From: an uncultured Paracoccaceae bacterium
GTDB lineage: Bacteria > Pseudomonadota > Alphaproteobacteria > Rhodobacterales > Rhodobacteraceae
DNA: 64,000 nt
Reading direction: 5' to 3'
NCBI GenBank assembly: GCA_937872465.1
Contig: CALMSR010000053.1
Coordinates: forward strand, 1 to 64,000
The position numbers and the translations under genes are program-made. Below, piece after piece: positions 45,934 through 54,627 of this stretch. Under the pieces are notes generated by a model. That model saw nothing but the letters and a program-made list of their open reading frames with translations, had not been told where the DNA came from and did not search any database. The stretch's first letter is position 1. Each line of letters begins with the position of its first letter.

Positions 45934-47450
45934 GCGCGCAGCCCGTCGAGCGCCGCCACCGCCACACTCGCCTGTTCGAGATCGTCGAAGGGCAGCACGT
46001 CGCTGCCGACGATCTGGCCGGTCTCGTGGCCCTTGCCGGCGATCAGCAGCGCATCGCCCGGCTGGAGCGCATCGACCGCGGTCAGGATCGCCTCGGCCCG
46101 GTCGGCGACCTCGGTGGCCTCGGGACAGGCCGCGAGCACCGCCGCCCGGATGTCGGCGGCGTTCTCGGTGCGCGGGTTGTCGTCGGTGACGAAGACCACA
46201 TCCGCCGCCGCCGCCGCCGCGGCCCCCATCAGCGGCCGCTTGCCGCGGTCGCGGTCGCCGCCGGCGCCGAAGACGACGAGGAGCCGGCCCAGCACATGCG
46301 GCCGCAGCGCGTTGAGCGCCGTGCTCAGCGCATCCGGCGTATGGGCGTAATCGACGAAGACCGCGGCGCCGTTGGTCCGGGTCGCCGCCCGCTCCATGCG
46401 CCCGCGCACCGTGCGCAGGCCCGAGAGCGCCGCCAGCACCTCGGGCGGCTTGCTGCCCGATCCGATGGCCAGCCCGGCGGCCACCAGGGCGTTATGCGCC
46501 TGGAACCCGCCGATCAGGTCGAGCCGGGCGCGCTGGCTGCGGCCTTCCCAGGCGAAGACGATCTCCTGCCCGGTCGCATCGAACCTCTGCCCGATGAGCC
46601 GCAGATCCGCGCCTTCCGCCCGTCCGACCGTGAGGAGCCGCTGGCCGCGCGCCTCGACCGCCTCCTGCACCCGGGCGCCATGCGGATCGTCGAGATTAAT
46701 GACCGCGGTGCCCTGCCGCGGCAGGACCCGGTCGAAGAGCCCGAGCTTGGCCGCGAAATAGGCCTCGAAATCGGGATGATAGTCGAGATGGTCGCGGGTG
46801 ATGTTGGTGAATCCCGCCGCCGCGAGATGCACGCCGTCGAGCCGGTGCTGGTCGAGCCCGTGGCTCGACGCCTCCATGGCGGCATGGGTCACGCCCTGAT
46901 CGGCGAGATCGGCCAGGAGCGCGTGCAGGGCGATCGGCTCGGGCGTGGTATGGGTCAGGGGCGCCGCCACCGCGCCCTCCACCCCCACGGTGCCGAAATT
47001 GACCGCGCATTCGCCCAGCGCCTCCCAGATCTGGCGGGTGAAGCTCGCCACCGAGGTCTTGCCGTTGGTGCCGGTGACCGCCACCACCGTCTCGGGCTGC
47101 CGCCCCGACCAGCGGCTCGCGGCGATCGCCAGCGTGCGCCGCGGGCTGTCGCTCAGCACCACCGGCACCGCGAGCGGGCCGAGCTCCGCCTCGGCAATCG
47201 CGAGCCCTTCCGGGTCGGTGAGCACCGCGGCGGCGCCCATGCGCAGGGCATAGGAGATGAAGGCGCCGCCATGGACATGCAGCCCGGGCAGCGCCGCGAA
47301 GAGCTGCCCCGGCTGGGTCCGGCGGCTGTCGACCGAGAGGCCGGTGATCTCGGGAAGGCGGCCCGACCAGTTTCCCGCGCGACGGGTTCCGGCCAGCAGC
47401 CCGAGCCCCTCGAACCCCATCAGCGTGTCCGTCCGATCCGATCGCGCCAT
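45930..47450 (-). CDS. murE: UDP-MurNAc-L-Ala-D-Glu--meso-diaminopimelate ligase MurE
   Basis: MurE adds the third stem residue. The 506-residue protein has the ATP loop VAVTGTNGKTSVASF and ASSHGLDQHRL, and the substrate motif DDNPRTEN, whose DNPR is the marker of meso-diaminopimelate rather than lysine specificity. The ATG at 47450 has Shine-Dalgarno gggac. It follows ftsI after 35 bp and overlaps murF by 4 bp. Confidence 0.97.
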   Translation of the reverse strand: MARSDRTDTLMGFEGLGLLAGTRRAGNWSGRLPEITGLSVDSRRTQPGQLFAALPGLHVHGGAFISYALRMGAAAVLTDPEGLAIAEAELGPLAVPVVLSDSPRRTLAIAASRWSGRQPETVVAVTGTNGKTSVASFTRQIWEALGECAVNFGTVGVEGAVAAPLTHTTPEPIALHALLADLADQGVTHAAMEASSHGLDQHRLDGVHLAAAGFTNITRDHLDYHPDFEAYFAAKLGLFDRVLPRQGTAVINLDDPHGARVQEAVEARGQRLLTVGRAEGADLRLIGQRFDATGQEIVFAWEGRSQRARLDLIGGFQAHNALVAAGLAIGSGSKPPEVLAALSGLRTVRGRMERAATRTNGAAVFVDYAHTPDALSTALNALRPHVLGRLLVVFGAGGDRDRGKRPLMGAAAAAAADVVFVTDDNPRTENAADIRAAVLAACPEATEVADRAEAILTAVDALQPGDALLIAGKGHETGQIVGSDVLPFDDLEQASVAVAALDGLRA

Positions 47451-47485
47451 CTGTCCCGGTTCGCCCGCCTGATCCCGGCCTTGGG

Positions 47486-49279
47486 CTATTCGTTTCCTGC
47501 AAGCGTGTAAAGCACGGGCGCCAGATGCTCGGGATCGGCGCCCGGCCGAAGCCCCATGATCGGCGCGATCCGGCGGATCGCCTTCGCGGCGACCGGCGCC
47601 GCGGTCCAGCCGGCGGTGCGCACCCTGGTCCCGTTTATCACGTTCACGGGCTCGTCGAGCGCGATCACCAGCACGAATTCCGGATGCGTGGCCGGGAAGA
47701 ACGAGGCGAAGGTCGAGATCACCTTGTCGCGCGCATAGCCGCCTTGCGGCAGCGGCTTGTCCGCCGTGCCGGTCTTTCCCGCGACCTCGTAGCCGGGCAC
47801 GTCGGCCTGCCGCGCCGTGCCGCGCAGCACGACCTGGCGGAGCATGGCGCGCACCTGCGCCGCGGACCTCTCGGAGATCACCCGGCGCGACTCGTCGGGC
47901 GCCACGTCCTTCAGCACGATGCTCGGCGTCACCCGGCGCCCGCCATTGGCGATCATCGCATAGGCGGAGGCCAGATGCAGCGGCGTCACCGCGATCCCGT
48001 GCCCGTAGGAGATCGTCATCGTCGTCAGGTCGGACCAGCGCGCCGGCAGCAGCGGCGTGGTCCGCGCCGCTTCGGTCAGCTCCACGGAGACCGGCTCGAA
48101 CATGCCGATCCGCTTGAGGAAATCCTGCTGGGCCTTGGCGCCTTGCAGGATGGCGATGCGCGCCGCGCCGATGTTCGAGGATTTCACGATCACTTCCTCG
48201 ACCGTCAGCTGCGGCCCGTAATTGTGGAAGTCCCGGATCGTGAAACGCCCCCAGCGCATCGGGCCCTTGGTGTCGATCAGCGTGCTGGGCGCGACGAGGC
48301 CGGTGTCGAGCGCCAGCGCCACGGTCAGCGGCTTGAAGGTCGAGCCGAGCTCGTAGCGCCCCTGGGCCGCGCGGTTGAAGAGCGGGCTCTCCGCCGGGTC
48401 GCCGCGCGAGGGCAGCGGCGGCCGCAGGTTGGGGTCGAAATCCGGCAGGCTGGCGAGCGCGCGGATCTGCCCGGTGTCGGCCTCCATCAGGATGCCCATC
48501 GCGCCCTTGGCGTTCATCTCCGCCATGCCGGCGGCGAGCACCTCCTCCAGCGCCGCCTGCACCTCGATGTCGATGGAGAGCCGTAGCGGCTCCTCGCTGC
48601 GCTCGGGATCGCGCAGCCGCGCGTCGAAGACGCGCTCGACCCCGGCCGTGCCCACGACCTCGGCCGCATGCACGCCCTCGCGCCCGTAGCTCGCCCCGCC
48701 CAGCACATGGGCGGCGACCGCGCCATTGGGATAGAGCCGGGCCTCGCGCGGCCCGAAGAGCAGCCCGGGCTCGCCCAGGTCGTGCACGCGCTGGCGCTGC
48801 TCGGGCGAGATCGAGCGCTTGATCCAGAGGAACTTGCGCCCGTCGGTGAAGCGCGCCTCCAAGGTGCCGGCATCGAGATCGGGGAAGATCGCCGCCAGCT
48901 CGGTCGCGGCCCGCTTCGGGTCGATCATCGTCGCGGGCTGCGCATAGAGCGAGGCGGTCACGATGTTGGTCGCGAGCAGCGCGCCGTTCCGGTCGACGAT
49001 CTCGGCGCGCTGGGCGCGAATCGGATCGCTCGAGAGCGCCGCCCGCGGCTCCACCGGCACCGCCGCCGAGAGCAGCGCCATCCGCCCGGCGACGGTGGTG
49101 AAGCCGAGCACGAAGACCAGCCCCAGGAGCAGCAGCCGCGTCTCCGCCTTCTGCCGTTCCGCGCGGTGCCGGGCGGCGAGACGCGCCGCGCGCTCCTCGG
49201 CCTCGATCAGATCGGGATCCTTGCCCTGCGCGCGCGCGCTGAGGATGCGGGCAAGCGGGCGTAGCGGGCGGCGGATCAT
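47486..49279 (-). CDS. ftsI: Septal transpeptidase FtsI (PBP3)
   Basis: FtsI is the class B penicillin-binding protein of the septum. The 597-residue protein has a cytoplasmic tail, a transmembrane helix (about 48-70, LLLLGLVFVLGFTTVAG), the pedestal domain and a transpeptidase domain. The catalytic SxxK is S313-T-F-K316, followed by SSN and the GKTGTAD box. The ATG at 49279 overlaps the ftsL stop by 4 bp. Murein crosslinking at the septum is inferred from the family. Confidence 0.95.
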   Translation of the reverse strand: MIRRPLRPLARILSARAQGKDPDLIEAEERAARLAARHRAERQKAETRLLLLGLVFVLGFTTVAGRMALLSAAVPVEPRAALSSDPIRAQRAEIVDRNGALLATNIVTASLYAQPATMIDPKRAATELAAIFPDLDAGTLEARFTDGRKFLWIKRSISPEQRQRVHDLGEPGLLFGPREARLYPNGAVAAHVLGGASYGREGVHAAEVVGTAGVERVFDARLRDPERSEEPLRLSIDIEVQAALEEVLAAGMAEMNAKGAMGILMEADTGQIRALASLPDFDPNLRPPLPSRGDPAESPLFNRAAQGRYELGSTFKPLTVALALDTGLVAPSTLIDTKGPMRWGRFTIRDFHNYGPQLTVEEVIVKSSNIGAARIAILQGAKAQQDFLKRIGMFEPVSVELTEAARTTPLLPARWSDLTTMTISYGHGIAVTPLHLASAYAMIANGGRRVTPSIVLKDVAPDESRRVISERSAAQVRAMLRQVVLRGTARQADVPGYEVAGKTGTADKPLPQGGYARDKVISTFASFFPATHPEFVLVIALDEPVNVINGTRVRTAGWTAAPVAAKAIRRIAPIMGLRPGADPEHLAPVLYTLAGNE

Positions 49280-49602
49280 TCCACGTCTCCGGCGGCGTCG
49301 ACGAGTTCCTCGGGATCGGGCGGGAAGGCGACCATGGCCGCCTCGCCGAAATTCTCCGGCTGAAGCTCCACGAGGTTCAGCACGTCGGCATGGGCGACGA
49401 CCAGCGCCCGCAGCCGGTCGGGTCGGTTGAGATAGGCCCATTCGGCCTCGAGCACGCCCACGGCCTCGCGCTCGCTGGCGATCTCGCCGCGCAGATCCGC
49501 CAGGCGGTTCTGCGCCTCCTGCGTCTCGTAGTTCACGCGGTAGGCCCAGGTGGCGCAGACCGCGACCAGCACGATCCCGGAGAGATGCAGCACGATCTTC
49601 AT
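49276..49602 (-). CDS. ftsL: Cell division protein FtsL
   Basis: A 108-residue bitopic protein with a short N-terminal transmembrane helix ([23 protein letters not shown]), followed by a coiled-coil segment ([22 protein letters not shown]) and an acidic tail. This is the usual FtsL architecture; sequence similarity in the family is low, so location between rsmH and ftsI is part of the evidence. It overlaps both neighbours by 4 bp (ATGA). Confidence 0.9.
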   Translation of the reverse strand: MKIVLHLSGIVLVAVCATWAYRVNYETQEAQNRLADLRGEIASEREAVGVLEAEWAYLNRPDRLRALVVAHADVLNLVELQPENFGEAAMVAFPPDPEELVDAAGDVE

Positions 49603-50603
49603 GCACCCATCCCCCGGAGCGCGATCTCCGGCAGGACCAGCGCCGCCGGATCGAAGGGCTGCGCGGGCGCCTCGAGCCGGCGAGCCATCCGCAGCTTGGC
49701 CGAGCGCGCGCGCGGATTGGCGAGCACTTCCGCCTCGGAGGGCAGGACCGCCTTCCTCGGCGAGAGCGCGAAGCGCGGCACCGCGTCCGCGGTCTCCGGC
49801 GCGTGCCGGCTCGCCCTCGGCGCGGCGCCGGAGCGGGCCTGCAGGAAGCGCTTCACGATCCGGTCCTCGAGGGAATGGAAGGTCACCACGGCGAGCCACC
49901 CGCCGGGTGCCAGCACCTCCTCCGCCGCGGCGAGCCCGCGGACGAGCTCGCCGAGCTCGTCGTTCACCGCGATCCGCAGCGCCTGGAAGCTCCGCGTCGC
50001 CGCATGGGGCTGGCCCGGCTTCGGGCGCGGCAGGAGCCGTTCGATCAGCCCTGCGAGCTGCAGCGTGGTCTCGAAGGGCGCGTTCCGGCGATCCGCCACG
50101 ATGGCGCGCGCGATGCGCCGGGAGGCGCGCTCCTCGCCGTACTGGAAGAGGAGATCGGCCAGCTCGCGCTCGCCGAGCCCGTTCACCAGGTCGGCGGCAC
50201 TCGGCCCCGCCTGTTCCATGCGCATGTCGAGCGGCCCGTCCTTCTGGAACGAGAAGCCGCGCTCCGGCCGGTCGATCTGCATCGAGGAGACGCCGATGTC
50301 GAGCACCACCCCCGAAAGCCGCGGCGCCTCCGCCTCGACCGCGATTCGCGCCAGATCCCCGAATCGCCCCGACCGCAGGTCGAGCCGGGTGCCGAAGTCG
50401 CCCGCCCAGGCCGCCGCCAGCGCGAGCGCCGCGGGGTCGCGGTCGATCCCGATCACCCTTTCGGCCCCGGCGTCGAGCAGCGCGCGGGCATAGCCCCCGC
50501 CCCCGAAGGTGCCGTCGAGCCAGGTGCCGGAGACCGGCGCCGCCGCGGCGAGGATCGGCGTCAGGAGGACCGGGACATGCGGCCCCAGCGGTGCCATCAT
50601 CAT
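49599..50603 (-). CDS. rsmH: 16S rRNA (cytosine-1402-N4)-methyltransferase RsmH
   Basis: RsmH (MraW) methylates C1402 of 16S rRNA. The 334-residue protein has the SAM motif [27 protein letters not shown] and the [18 protein letters not shown] block, and the C-terminal [12 protein letters not shown]. The start is the first of three adjacent ATGs (50603), whose codon overlaps the mraZ stop by 4 bp. It also overlaps ftsL by 4 bp. Confidence 0.96.
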   Translation of the reverse strand: MMMAPLGPHVPVLLTPILAAAAPVSGTWLDGTFGGGGYARALLDAGAERVIGIDRDPAALALAAAWAGDFGTRLDLRSGRFGDLARIAVEAEAPRLSGVVLDIGVSSMQIDRPERGFSFQKDGPLDMRMEQAGPSAADLVNGLGERELADLLFQYGEERASRRIARAIVADRRNAPFETTLQLAGLIERLLPRPKPGQPHAATRSFQALRIAVNDELGELVRGLAAAEEVLAPGGWLAVVTFHSLEDRIVKRFLQARSGAAPRASRHAPETADAVPRFALSPRKAVLPSEAEVLANPRARSAKLRMARRLEAPAQPFDPAALVLPEIALRGMGA

Positions 50604-51109
50604 GCGCCGCCCCCGGCGTCGAGCGCATCGAGCTGGGCGAAGGGATCCTCGTCCTCGGCGAGGCCCGCACGCCAGTCGTCGAGCCCGGCCATGTCCTCGG
50701 CATAGGCGTCGGGCGTCCAGATCTGGAAACGGTCGCCCATGCCGGCGAAGAGCGCCTCGGCATCGACGCCGATCATCTCGCGCAGCCGCGCGGGCAGCAC
50801 GATCCGCCCGTTCTCGTCGACCTGGGCATAGACCGACTGGGTATTGAGCCAGCGCTCGAGCGCCTTGCGCGCCTTGCTGAAGGTGGGCAGCCGCGAGACC
50901 TTCTCGTCGAGCCGGGCGATTCCCTCGATGGTATAGCCCTCGAGGCATTTTCCGCCCGGGCCGCCGTAGATCAGCACGAGCGTGGGATTCTGGCCCGTGG
51001 ACCAGTCCGGGTCGCCCTCCTCGAGCACGCGGCGAAACGGGGCAGGAACCGACACGCGGCCCTTCTGGTCCACCTTGTGGACCGATTCGCCCCTGAAGCG
51101 CCGTAGCAC
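50600..51109 (-). CDS. mraZ: Transcriptional regulator MraZ
   Basis: MraZ is the AbrB-like regulator that heads the dcw cluster and represses its own promoter. The 169-residue protein has two SpoVT-AbrB-type halves: [17 protein letters not shown] near residue 13 and [18 protein letters not shown] near 97. The upstream TGGGA repeats fit its known target. The start codon ATG at 51109 is preceded by a 250-nt leader with a strong hairpin. It overlaps rsmH by 4 bp. Confidence 0.95.
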   Translation of the reverse strand: MLRRFRGESVHKVDQKGRVSVPAPFRRVLEEGDPDWSTGQNPTLVLIYGGPGGKCLEGYTIEGIARLDEKVSRLPTFSKARKALERWLNTQSVYAQVDENGRIVLPARLREMIGVDAEALFAGMGDRFQIWTPDAYAEDMAGLDDWRAGLAEDEDPFAQLDALDAGGGA

Positions 51110-51146
51110 CGTCCGGTCTCCTGTCTACCGCCGTCCCGAAACGAAT

Positions 51147-51179
51147 GGCGGGCCGTGCTGCCTGAAAGCACGACCCGCC
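51147..51179 (-). promoter_or_regulatory. Strong hairpin in the mraZ 5' leader
   Basis: Thirteen-base arms at 51147-51159 and 51167-51179 pair at 12 positions (GGCGGG-CGTGCT type), with a 7-base loop. On the minus strand it lies 38-70 bases before the mraZ ATG, inside the transcript if the promoter at 51362-51390 is used. The tail (attcgtttcgg) is not a clean U-run. It may be an attenuator or a stabilising leader structure, which is inference. Confidence 0.45.
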
Positions 51180-51361
51180 GTCCGGTCCCTTCTAGGCCTT
51201 CGGCCCGACTGCGCCACGCCTTGCGGTCTACTCGTTGCTCTTGATCCGCGCCGGGTCTTCTTTCGTGTGGGAAGACTGCGGGCCTGTATGAAACCTGCCG
51301 TGTTTCGATTGGCTCGGGTCTGTCGCCCTAGTCCGATGTTCCGCTGCCTTCCGTGATCTTG

Positions 51362-51405
51362 GGGATACCATGGGACTTCATGGGAATCAATGGTTTTCTG
51401 TGGGA
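51362..51405 (-). promoter_or_regulatory. Candidate mraZ promoter overlapping MraZ-box repeats
   Basis: On the minus strand TTGATT (51385-51390) and TATCCC (51362-51367) are 17 bp apart. The same stretch carries TGGGA at 51371, 51381 and 51401, with TGGTT at 51391, so the repeats fall at an exact 10-bp period with 5-base spacers. This is the arrangement reported for MraZ operators in E. coli. Repeats overlapping the -35 and spacer suggest autorepression. Confidence 0.7.
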
Positions 51406-51645
51406 ACTGCCCGATCAACCTGCCCGATTGCTGCAACTGCGTCGCAGGTCTCGTCGCGACTTGCGCAATTCTACAAGGTCTTGGGAGAACGGAAGTCAAA
51501 GCACACAAGATATGGCTCTACCCTAGCGTGTTGGCGAAACTCGCAATAGTACATAAAGTTGTTACGATCCGGCCCGTCCCGGATGCCGTCCCCGGTTCGG
51601 GGCCGCGAATCTCCGGCCGGTGGCAGCAAATCCCATGGGACGAGG

Positions 51646-52024
51646 CGCGCGGATGGCCTGTAAGCCGGATTCTGTGACGCCCCTCGCAGGGCGCCGACGG
51701 CCATTCGTCTGGGCCTGTCGTCGCCGGCAGGCTCGAGCAGCCAACCCGGACCGCTCGGGCGGGAGAGGCCCTGGGGCCGAAGCCCCGCGCGATCCCTATT
51801 TGGCCTTGCTCCTGGCGGGGCTTGCCGTGCCGCTCCCGTTGCCGGCAGCGCGGTGGGCTCTTACCCCACCGTTTCACCCTTGCCCGCGACCTGGGCCGCG
51901 GGCGGTCTGATTTCTGTGGCGCTTTCCCTCGGGTTGCCCCGGGCGGGCGTTACCCGCCGCCATTTCTCCCTGGAGTCCGGACTTTCCTCGAAGTCGCCTT
52001 CGCGGCCGTCCGGCCATCCGCGCA
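51646..52024 (-). ncRNA. rnpB: RNase P RNA (M1-like, class A)
   Basis: The catalytic RNA of RNase P, which matures tRNA 5' ends. On the minus strand the conserved 5' block gaggaaagtccgga begins near 51995, and cacagaaat, gggtgaaacggtggggtaag and the 3' acagaatccggcttac follow in order. The P1 ends pair perfectly over 12 bp (52012-52023 with 51647-51658), which fixes the ends to within a few bases. Length about 379 nt is normal. A promoter is directly upstream. No U-run terminator is evident. Confidence 0.97.
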
Positions 52025-52029
52025 GGAAC

Positions 52030-52058
52030 GCAATAATCGGGAACCCCACGCCGGTCAA
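52030..52058 (-). promoter_or_regulatory. rnpB promoter
   Basis: On the minus strand TTGACC (52053-52058) and TATTGC (52030-52035) lie 17 bp apart, ending 6 bp before the RNA's mapped P1 5' end. Position and spacing are ideal for a strong stable-RNA promoter. Confidence 0.75.
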
Positions 52059-52086
52059 CGAAAGCAGTCCGGGCCCGGCGGCAGAT

Positions 52087-53145
52087 TCAGCGAACGACCT
52101 CGGTCGTCGGACGCGGGCTCTCCGCGGTCTCGGCGGGCAGGACCGGCAGGGTGACGGCGGGAACCGTCCCGGTCAGGCTTTCGAGGAAGGCCACGATCTG
52201 GCCGGCTTCGGCGTCGGTCATTTCCTCGCCGAGCTGGGATTCCGCCATGATCTGCACCGCGACCCCCAGATCCCAGACCTTGCCCGAATGGAAATAGGGC
52301 GCCGTCACCGCGACGTTGCGCAGCGGTGCCGCGCGGAACACGTATTCGTCGTCCACGGTTTCCGTGACCTCGAAGCGACCCTTGTCCCCTTCGGGCAGAA
52401 TATCGGCGCCGGGCTTCTCGATCAGGCCGAACGGATAATATTCGGCCCCGCCCACGTTCACGCCCGCGTGACAGGCGATGCAGCCCTTGTCCATGAAGAG
52501 CGAAAGCCCGGCCTTCTGATCCGCCGTCAGCGCCTCGAGATCTCCGTTCAGGAACGCGTCGAACGGCGCTGGCGTGACCAGTGTCGCCTCGAAGGCCTCG
52601 ATGGCGCGCGCCATGTTCTCGAAGCTGACCGGCTCGGCGCTATCGGGGAAGGACAGGTGGAACCAATCGACGTAGGCCGGCAGCGATTCCAGCATCAGGA
52701 CGACGTTCTCGGGCGTATTGGCCATCTCGACTCCGGCCTGGATCGGCCCCTGGGCCTGCTCCATCAGGTCGGCGGCACGCCCGTCCCAGAACTGCGCCGC
52801 GTTCAGCACCGAATTGAACACGGTGGGCGAATTGCGCGGCCCCTTCTGCCAGCCGTGGCCGACCGAAGTCTCCATGTTGTCGTCCCCGCCCGTGGTGAGA
52901 TTGTGGCAGGAGTAGCAGGAGAAGACTCCCGATGCCGACAGCCGTGGGTCGAAGAAAAGCGCCTTGCCGAGCTCGATCTTCTCCGGCGTGATGCGGTTGT
53001 TCTTCACCGCCGGAATCGTCGAAGGCAGCGGCGCGAAGAATTCCAGAGCCGCCTCTCGCAACGCCTCCGCGTCGGTCTGGGCCGCCGACTGGGTCGCTGT
53101 CGCGGCGAATGCGCCGGAAAGCAGGATTGTGAGGATTCGGGACAT
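52087..53145 (-). CDS. Di-haem cytochrome c peroxidase
   Basis: A 352-residue periplasmic enzyme that reduces hydrogen peroxide with electrons from cytochrome c. A signal peptide (MSRILTILLSGAFAATATQSAA) is followed by the low-potential haem site CYSCH and the high-potential haem site CIACH, about 160 residues apart as in CcpA/MauG-like enzymes. RKKR-free Met/His ligands are not assignable by eye. ATG 53145 follows ggag at 8 bases. A near-perfect FNR box lies 63 bp upstream, so low-oxygen induction is likely. It sits alone between rnpB and an amidase gene. Confidence 0.93.
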   Translation of the reverse strand: MSRILTILLSGAFAATATQSAAQTDAEALREAALEFFAPLPSTIPAVKNNRITPEKIELGKALFFDPRLSASGVFSCYSCHNLTTGGDDNMETSVGHGWQKGPRNSPTVFNSVLNAAQFWDGRAADLMEQAQGPIQAGVEMANTPENVVLMLESLPAYVDWFHLSFPDSAEPVSFENMARAIEAFEATLVTPAPFDAFLNGDLEALTADQKAGLSLFMDKGCIACHAGVNVGGAEYYPFGLIEKPGADILPEGDKGRFEVTETVDDEYVFRAAPLRNVAVTAPYFHSGKVWDLGVAVQIMAESQLGEEMTDAEAGQIVAFLESLTGTVPAVTLPVLPAETAESPRPTTEVVR

Positions 53146-53207
53146 CGACGACGCTCCGGAGCTGGTTCTCGCGAACCGAGATCTCGCGTCGTCGCGACAT
53201 ACCTGCA

Positions 53208-53221
53208 TTGATACAGATCAT
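53208..53221. promoter_or_regulatory. FNR/FnrL-type box upstream of the peroxidase gene
   Basis: TTGATACAGATCAT fits the FNR consensus TTGAT-N4-ATCAA at 9 of 10 fixed positions (last A is T). Its centre is about 70 bp before the peroxidase start codon, a plausible place for activation. Di-haem peroxidases are FNR targets in related bacteria. Confidence 0.65.
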
Positions 53222-53254
53222 TGCATTCACGAAAGTCGTTCCGCTTGACAGGAC

Positions 53255-53944
53255 TCACCCGCCGCCGCGGCCGCCGAGCCCTTCGAGCACGGCGAGGTCC
53301 TCGGCCGCAAGCGACCTCCCGCAGGCCATCGGCCGGAACCGCAGCCGCACGGCCTCGAGCACCGCCGGCCAGCCGCCGTCGGGCTCGACATAGCCGACGC
53401 GGCCCGCCGCGGCCGCAAATCGCCCCCAGTCCGCCCGGTCCCCCTGCGCCACGCTCGCCGGCCAGAGCGCCCGTCCCTCGCTCGCGAGCCGTCGCCAGTC
53501 GAACTTCGGCCCGGGATCGGCCTTGCGGCCCGGCGCCATGTCCGAATGACCGATGACACCGTCCGGCCCGAGGCCCCAGCGGGCCATCACCCCATCGAGC
53601 AGCGTCTCCAGCGCCGCCATCTGCGGCTCGGGGTACGGCGGGAATCCGGCCAGCGGCCCGGGGTTGGCGAGCTCGATCCCGATCGAGCGCGAATTGACGT
53701 CCCCCCCTCCGCGCCAGGCCCCGACACCGGCGTGCCAGGCCCGCTCCGCTTCGCCCACCAGCCGCCAGACCCGTCCATCCTCGGCCACCAGATAATGCGC
53801 CGACACTTCGGCTGCCGGATCGCAGAGCCGTTCGAGCGCCGCCTCCGCCGTCGCCATGGCGGTATAGTGCAAGACGATCAGCTCCGGCCGCAGCCCGTCG
53901 CGGCGCGGGCCGAAATTCGGACTGGACCGCTCGACGATCCTCAT
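53255..53944 (-). CDS. N-acetylmuramoyl-L-alanine amidase (AmpD/AmiD type)
   Basis: This 229-residue protein has an Amidase_2 zinc domain: His in LIVLHYTAM (about 22-30), SAHYLVAEDGRVWRLV, and His/Asp in GHSDMAPGRKADPGPKFDW. Members hydrolyse the MurNAc to L-Ala bond in peptidoglycan recycling. No signal peptide is present, so it is likely cytoplasmic, or else export is by another route. The C-terminal 60 residues may be a small peptidoglycan-binding-like domain. The ATG at 53944 is preferred to 53980, which adds an Arg-rich stretch. Confidence 0.88.
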   Translation of the reverse strand: MRIVERSSPNFGPRRDGLRPELIVLHYTAMATAEAALERLCDPAAEVSAHYLVAEDGRVWRLVGEAERAWHAGVGAWRGGGDVNSRSIGIELANPGPLAGFPPYPEPQMAALETLLDGVMARWGLGPDGVIGHSDMAPGRKADPGPKFDWRRLASEGRALWPASVAQGDRADWGRFAAAAGRVGYVEPDGGWPAVLEAVRLRFRPMACGRSLAAEDLAVLEGLGGRGGG

Positions 53945-54057
53945 CCTAGCTGCGCCGGAACGCCCCGCCGGGCGCGCCACCAGACCGGAGACCCGGAACC
54001 CTGCCCCGCCCCTCGCCCCTGCAGAACCGCTGCGCCCCCGACGGCACGCTCCATGCC

Positions 54058-54627
54058 GTGACCGCCCGCGGGCTCTTCATGGGCAACCGCGGCGGCAGGC
54101 TGCACGGCCCCGACCGACAGCTCGGCGCCGCGCGCTGGCGCGGCAGGGCCTGGATCTGCTGCCGCATCGACTTTCGCGACCGCAAGCGCGAAGTGATGGG
54201 CGCGGGCTATACCGAGATCTTCTTTCTCGACGAAGCCACCGCGCTGGCGGCCGGGCACCGCCCCTGCTTCGAATGCCGCCGCGCGGATGCCCGGGCCTTC
54301 GCCGCCGCCTGGGCCCGCGCCCGCGACCCCGCCCGCCCGCCGAAGGCGCCGGAGATGGACCGGATCCTGCACGCCGAGCGCCGCGCCGCCTTCGAGACCT
54401 GCCGCCTCCGCGACCTGCCCGACGGCAGCATCTTCGCGACCGGCGGACGGTTCCGGCTGAAGCTCGACCACGAGATCCTTGCCTGGACCTTCGACGGATA
54501 CCGGAAGGTCGAGACGGAGACCGATCCCGACGGGGCGGTCGCCGCCGTCACCCCGCCCACGGTCCGCGCCGTCCTTTCCGCAGGCTACCGCCCACGGCTC
54601 CACCCGAGCGCCCGGATCAGATCTTGA
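54058..54627 (+). CDS. Conserved protein of unknown function
   Basis: The sequence has several family-like blocks: ARGLFMGNRGGRLHGPDR, DRKREVMGAGYTEIFFLDEAT and GHRPCFECRRADA, the latter with a Cys pair that might bind metal. I recognise this as a recurring alphaproteobacterial unknown family but cannot name it. A GTG at 54058 is the first usable canonical start. Homologues I recall have about 15 more residues, here PLQNRCAPDGTLHAV, which is in frame upstream. A non-canonical CTG at 54001 after ggagacc is possible. The next stop upstream is at 53947. Its 3' end overlaps the lipoprotein gene by 11 bp. Confidence 0.7.
   Translation: MTARGLFMGNRGGRLHGPDRQLGAARWRGRAWICCRIDFRDRKREVMGAGYTEIFFLDEATALAAGHRPCFECRRADARAFAAAWARARDPARPPKAPEMDRILHAERRAAFETCRLRDLPDGSIFATGGRFRLKLDHEILAWTFDGYRKVETETDPDGAVAAVTPPTVRAVLSAGYRPRLHPSARIRS

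Larger units (their letters stand above)
51110..51645. other. 536-bp gap between mraZ and rnpB
   Basis: This gap holds no protein gene that I can support. It contains the mraZ leader hairpin, the MraZ-box promoter and, further out, a second possible minus-strand promoter (TTGACT 51494-51499, 18 bp to TGTAGA 51470-51475). The rest is unassigned. Confidence 0.6.

Noticed and set aside
51360..51364. A fifth TGGGG unit of the MraZ array
   Set aside because: It is 11 bp, not 10, from the next unit, so it is out of phase.
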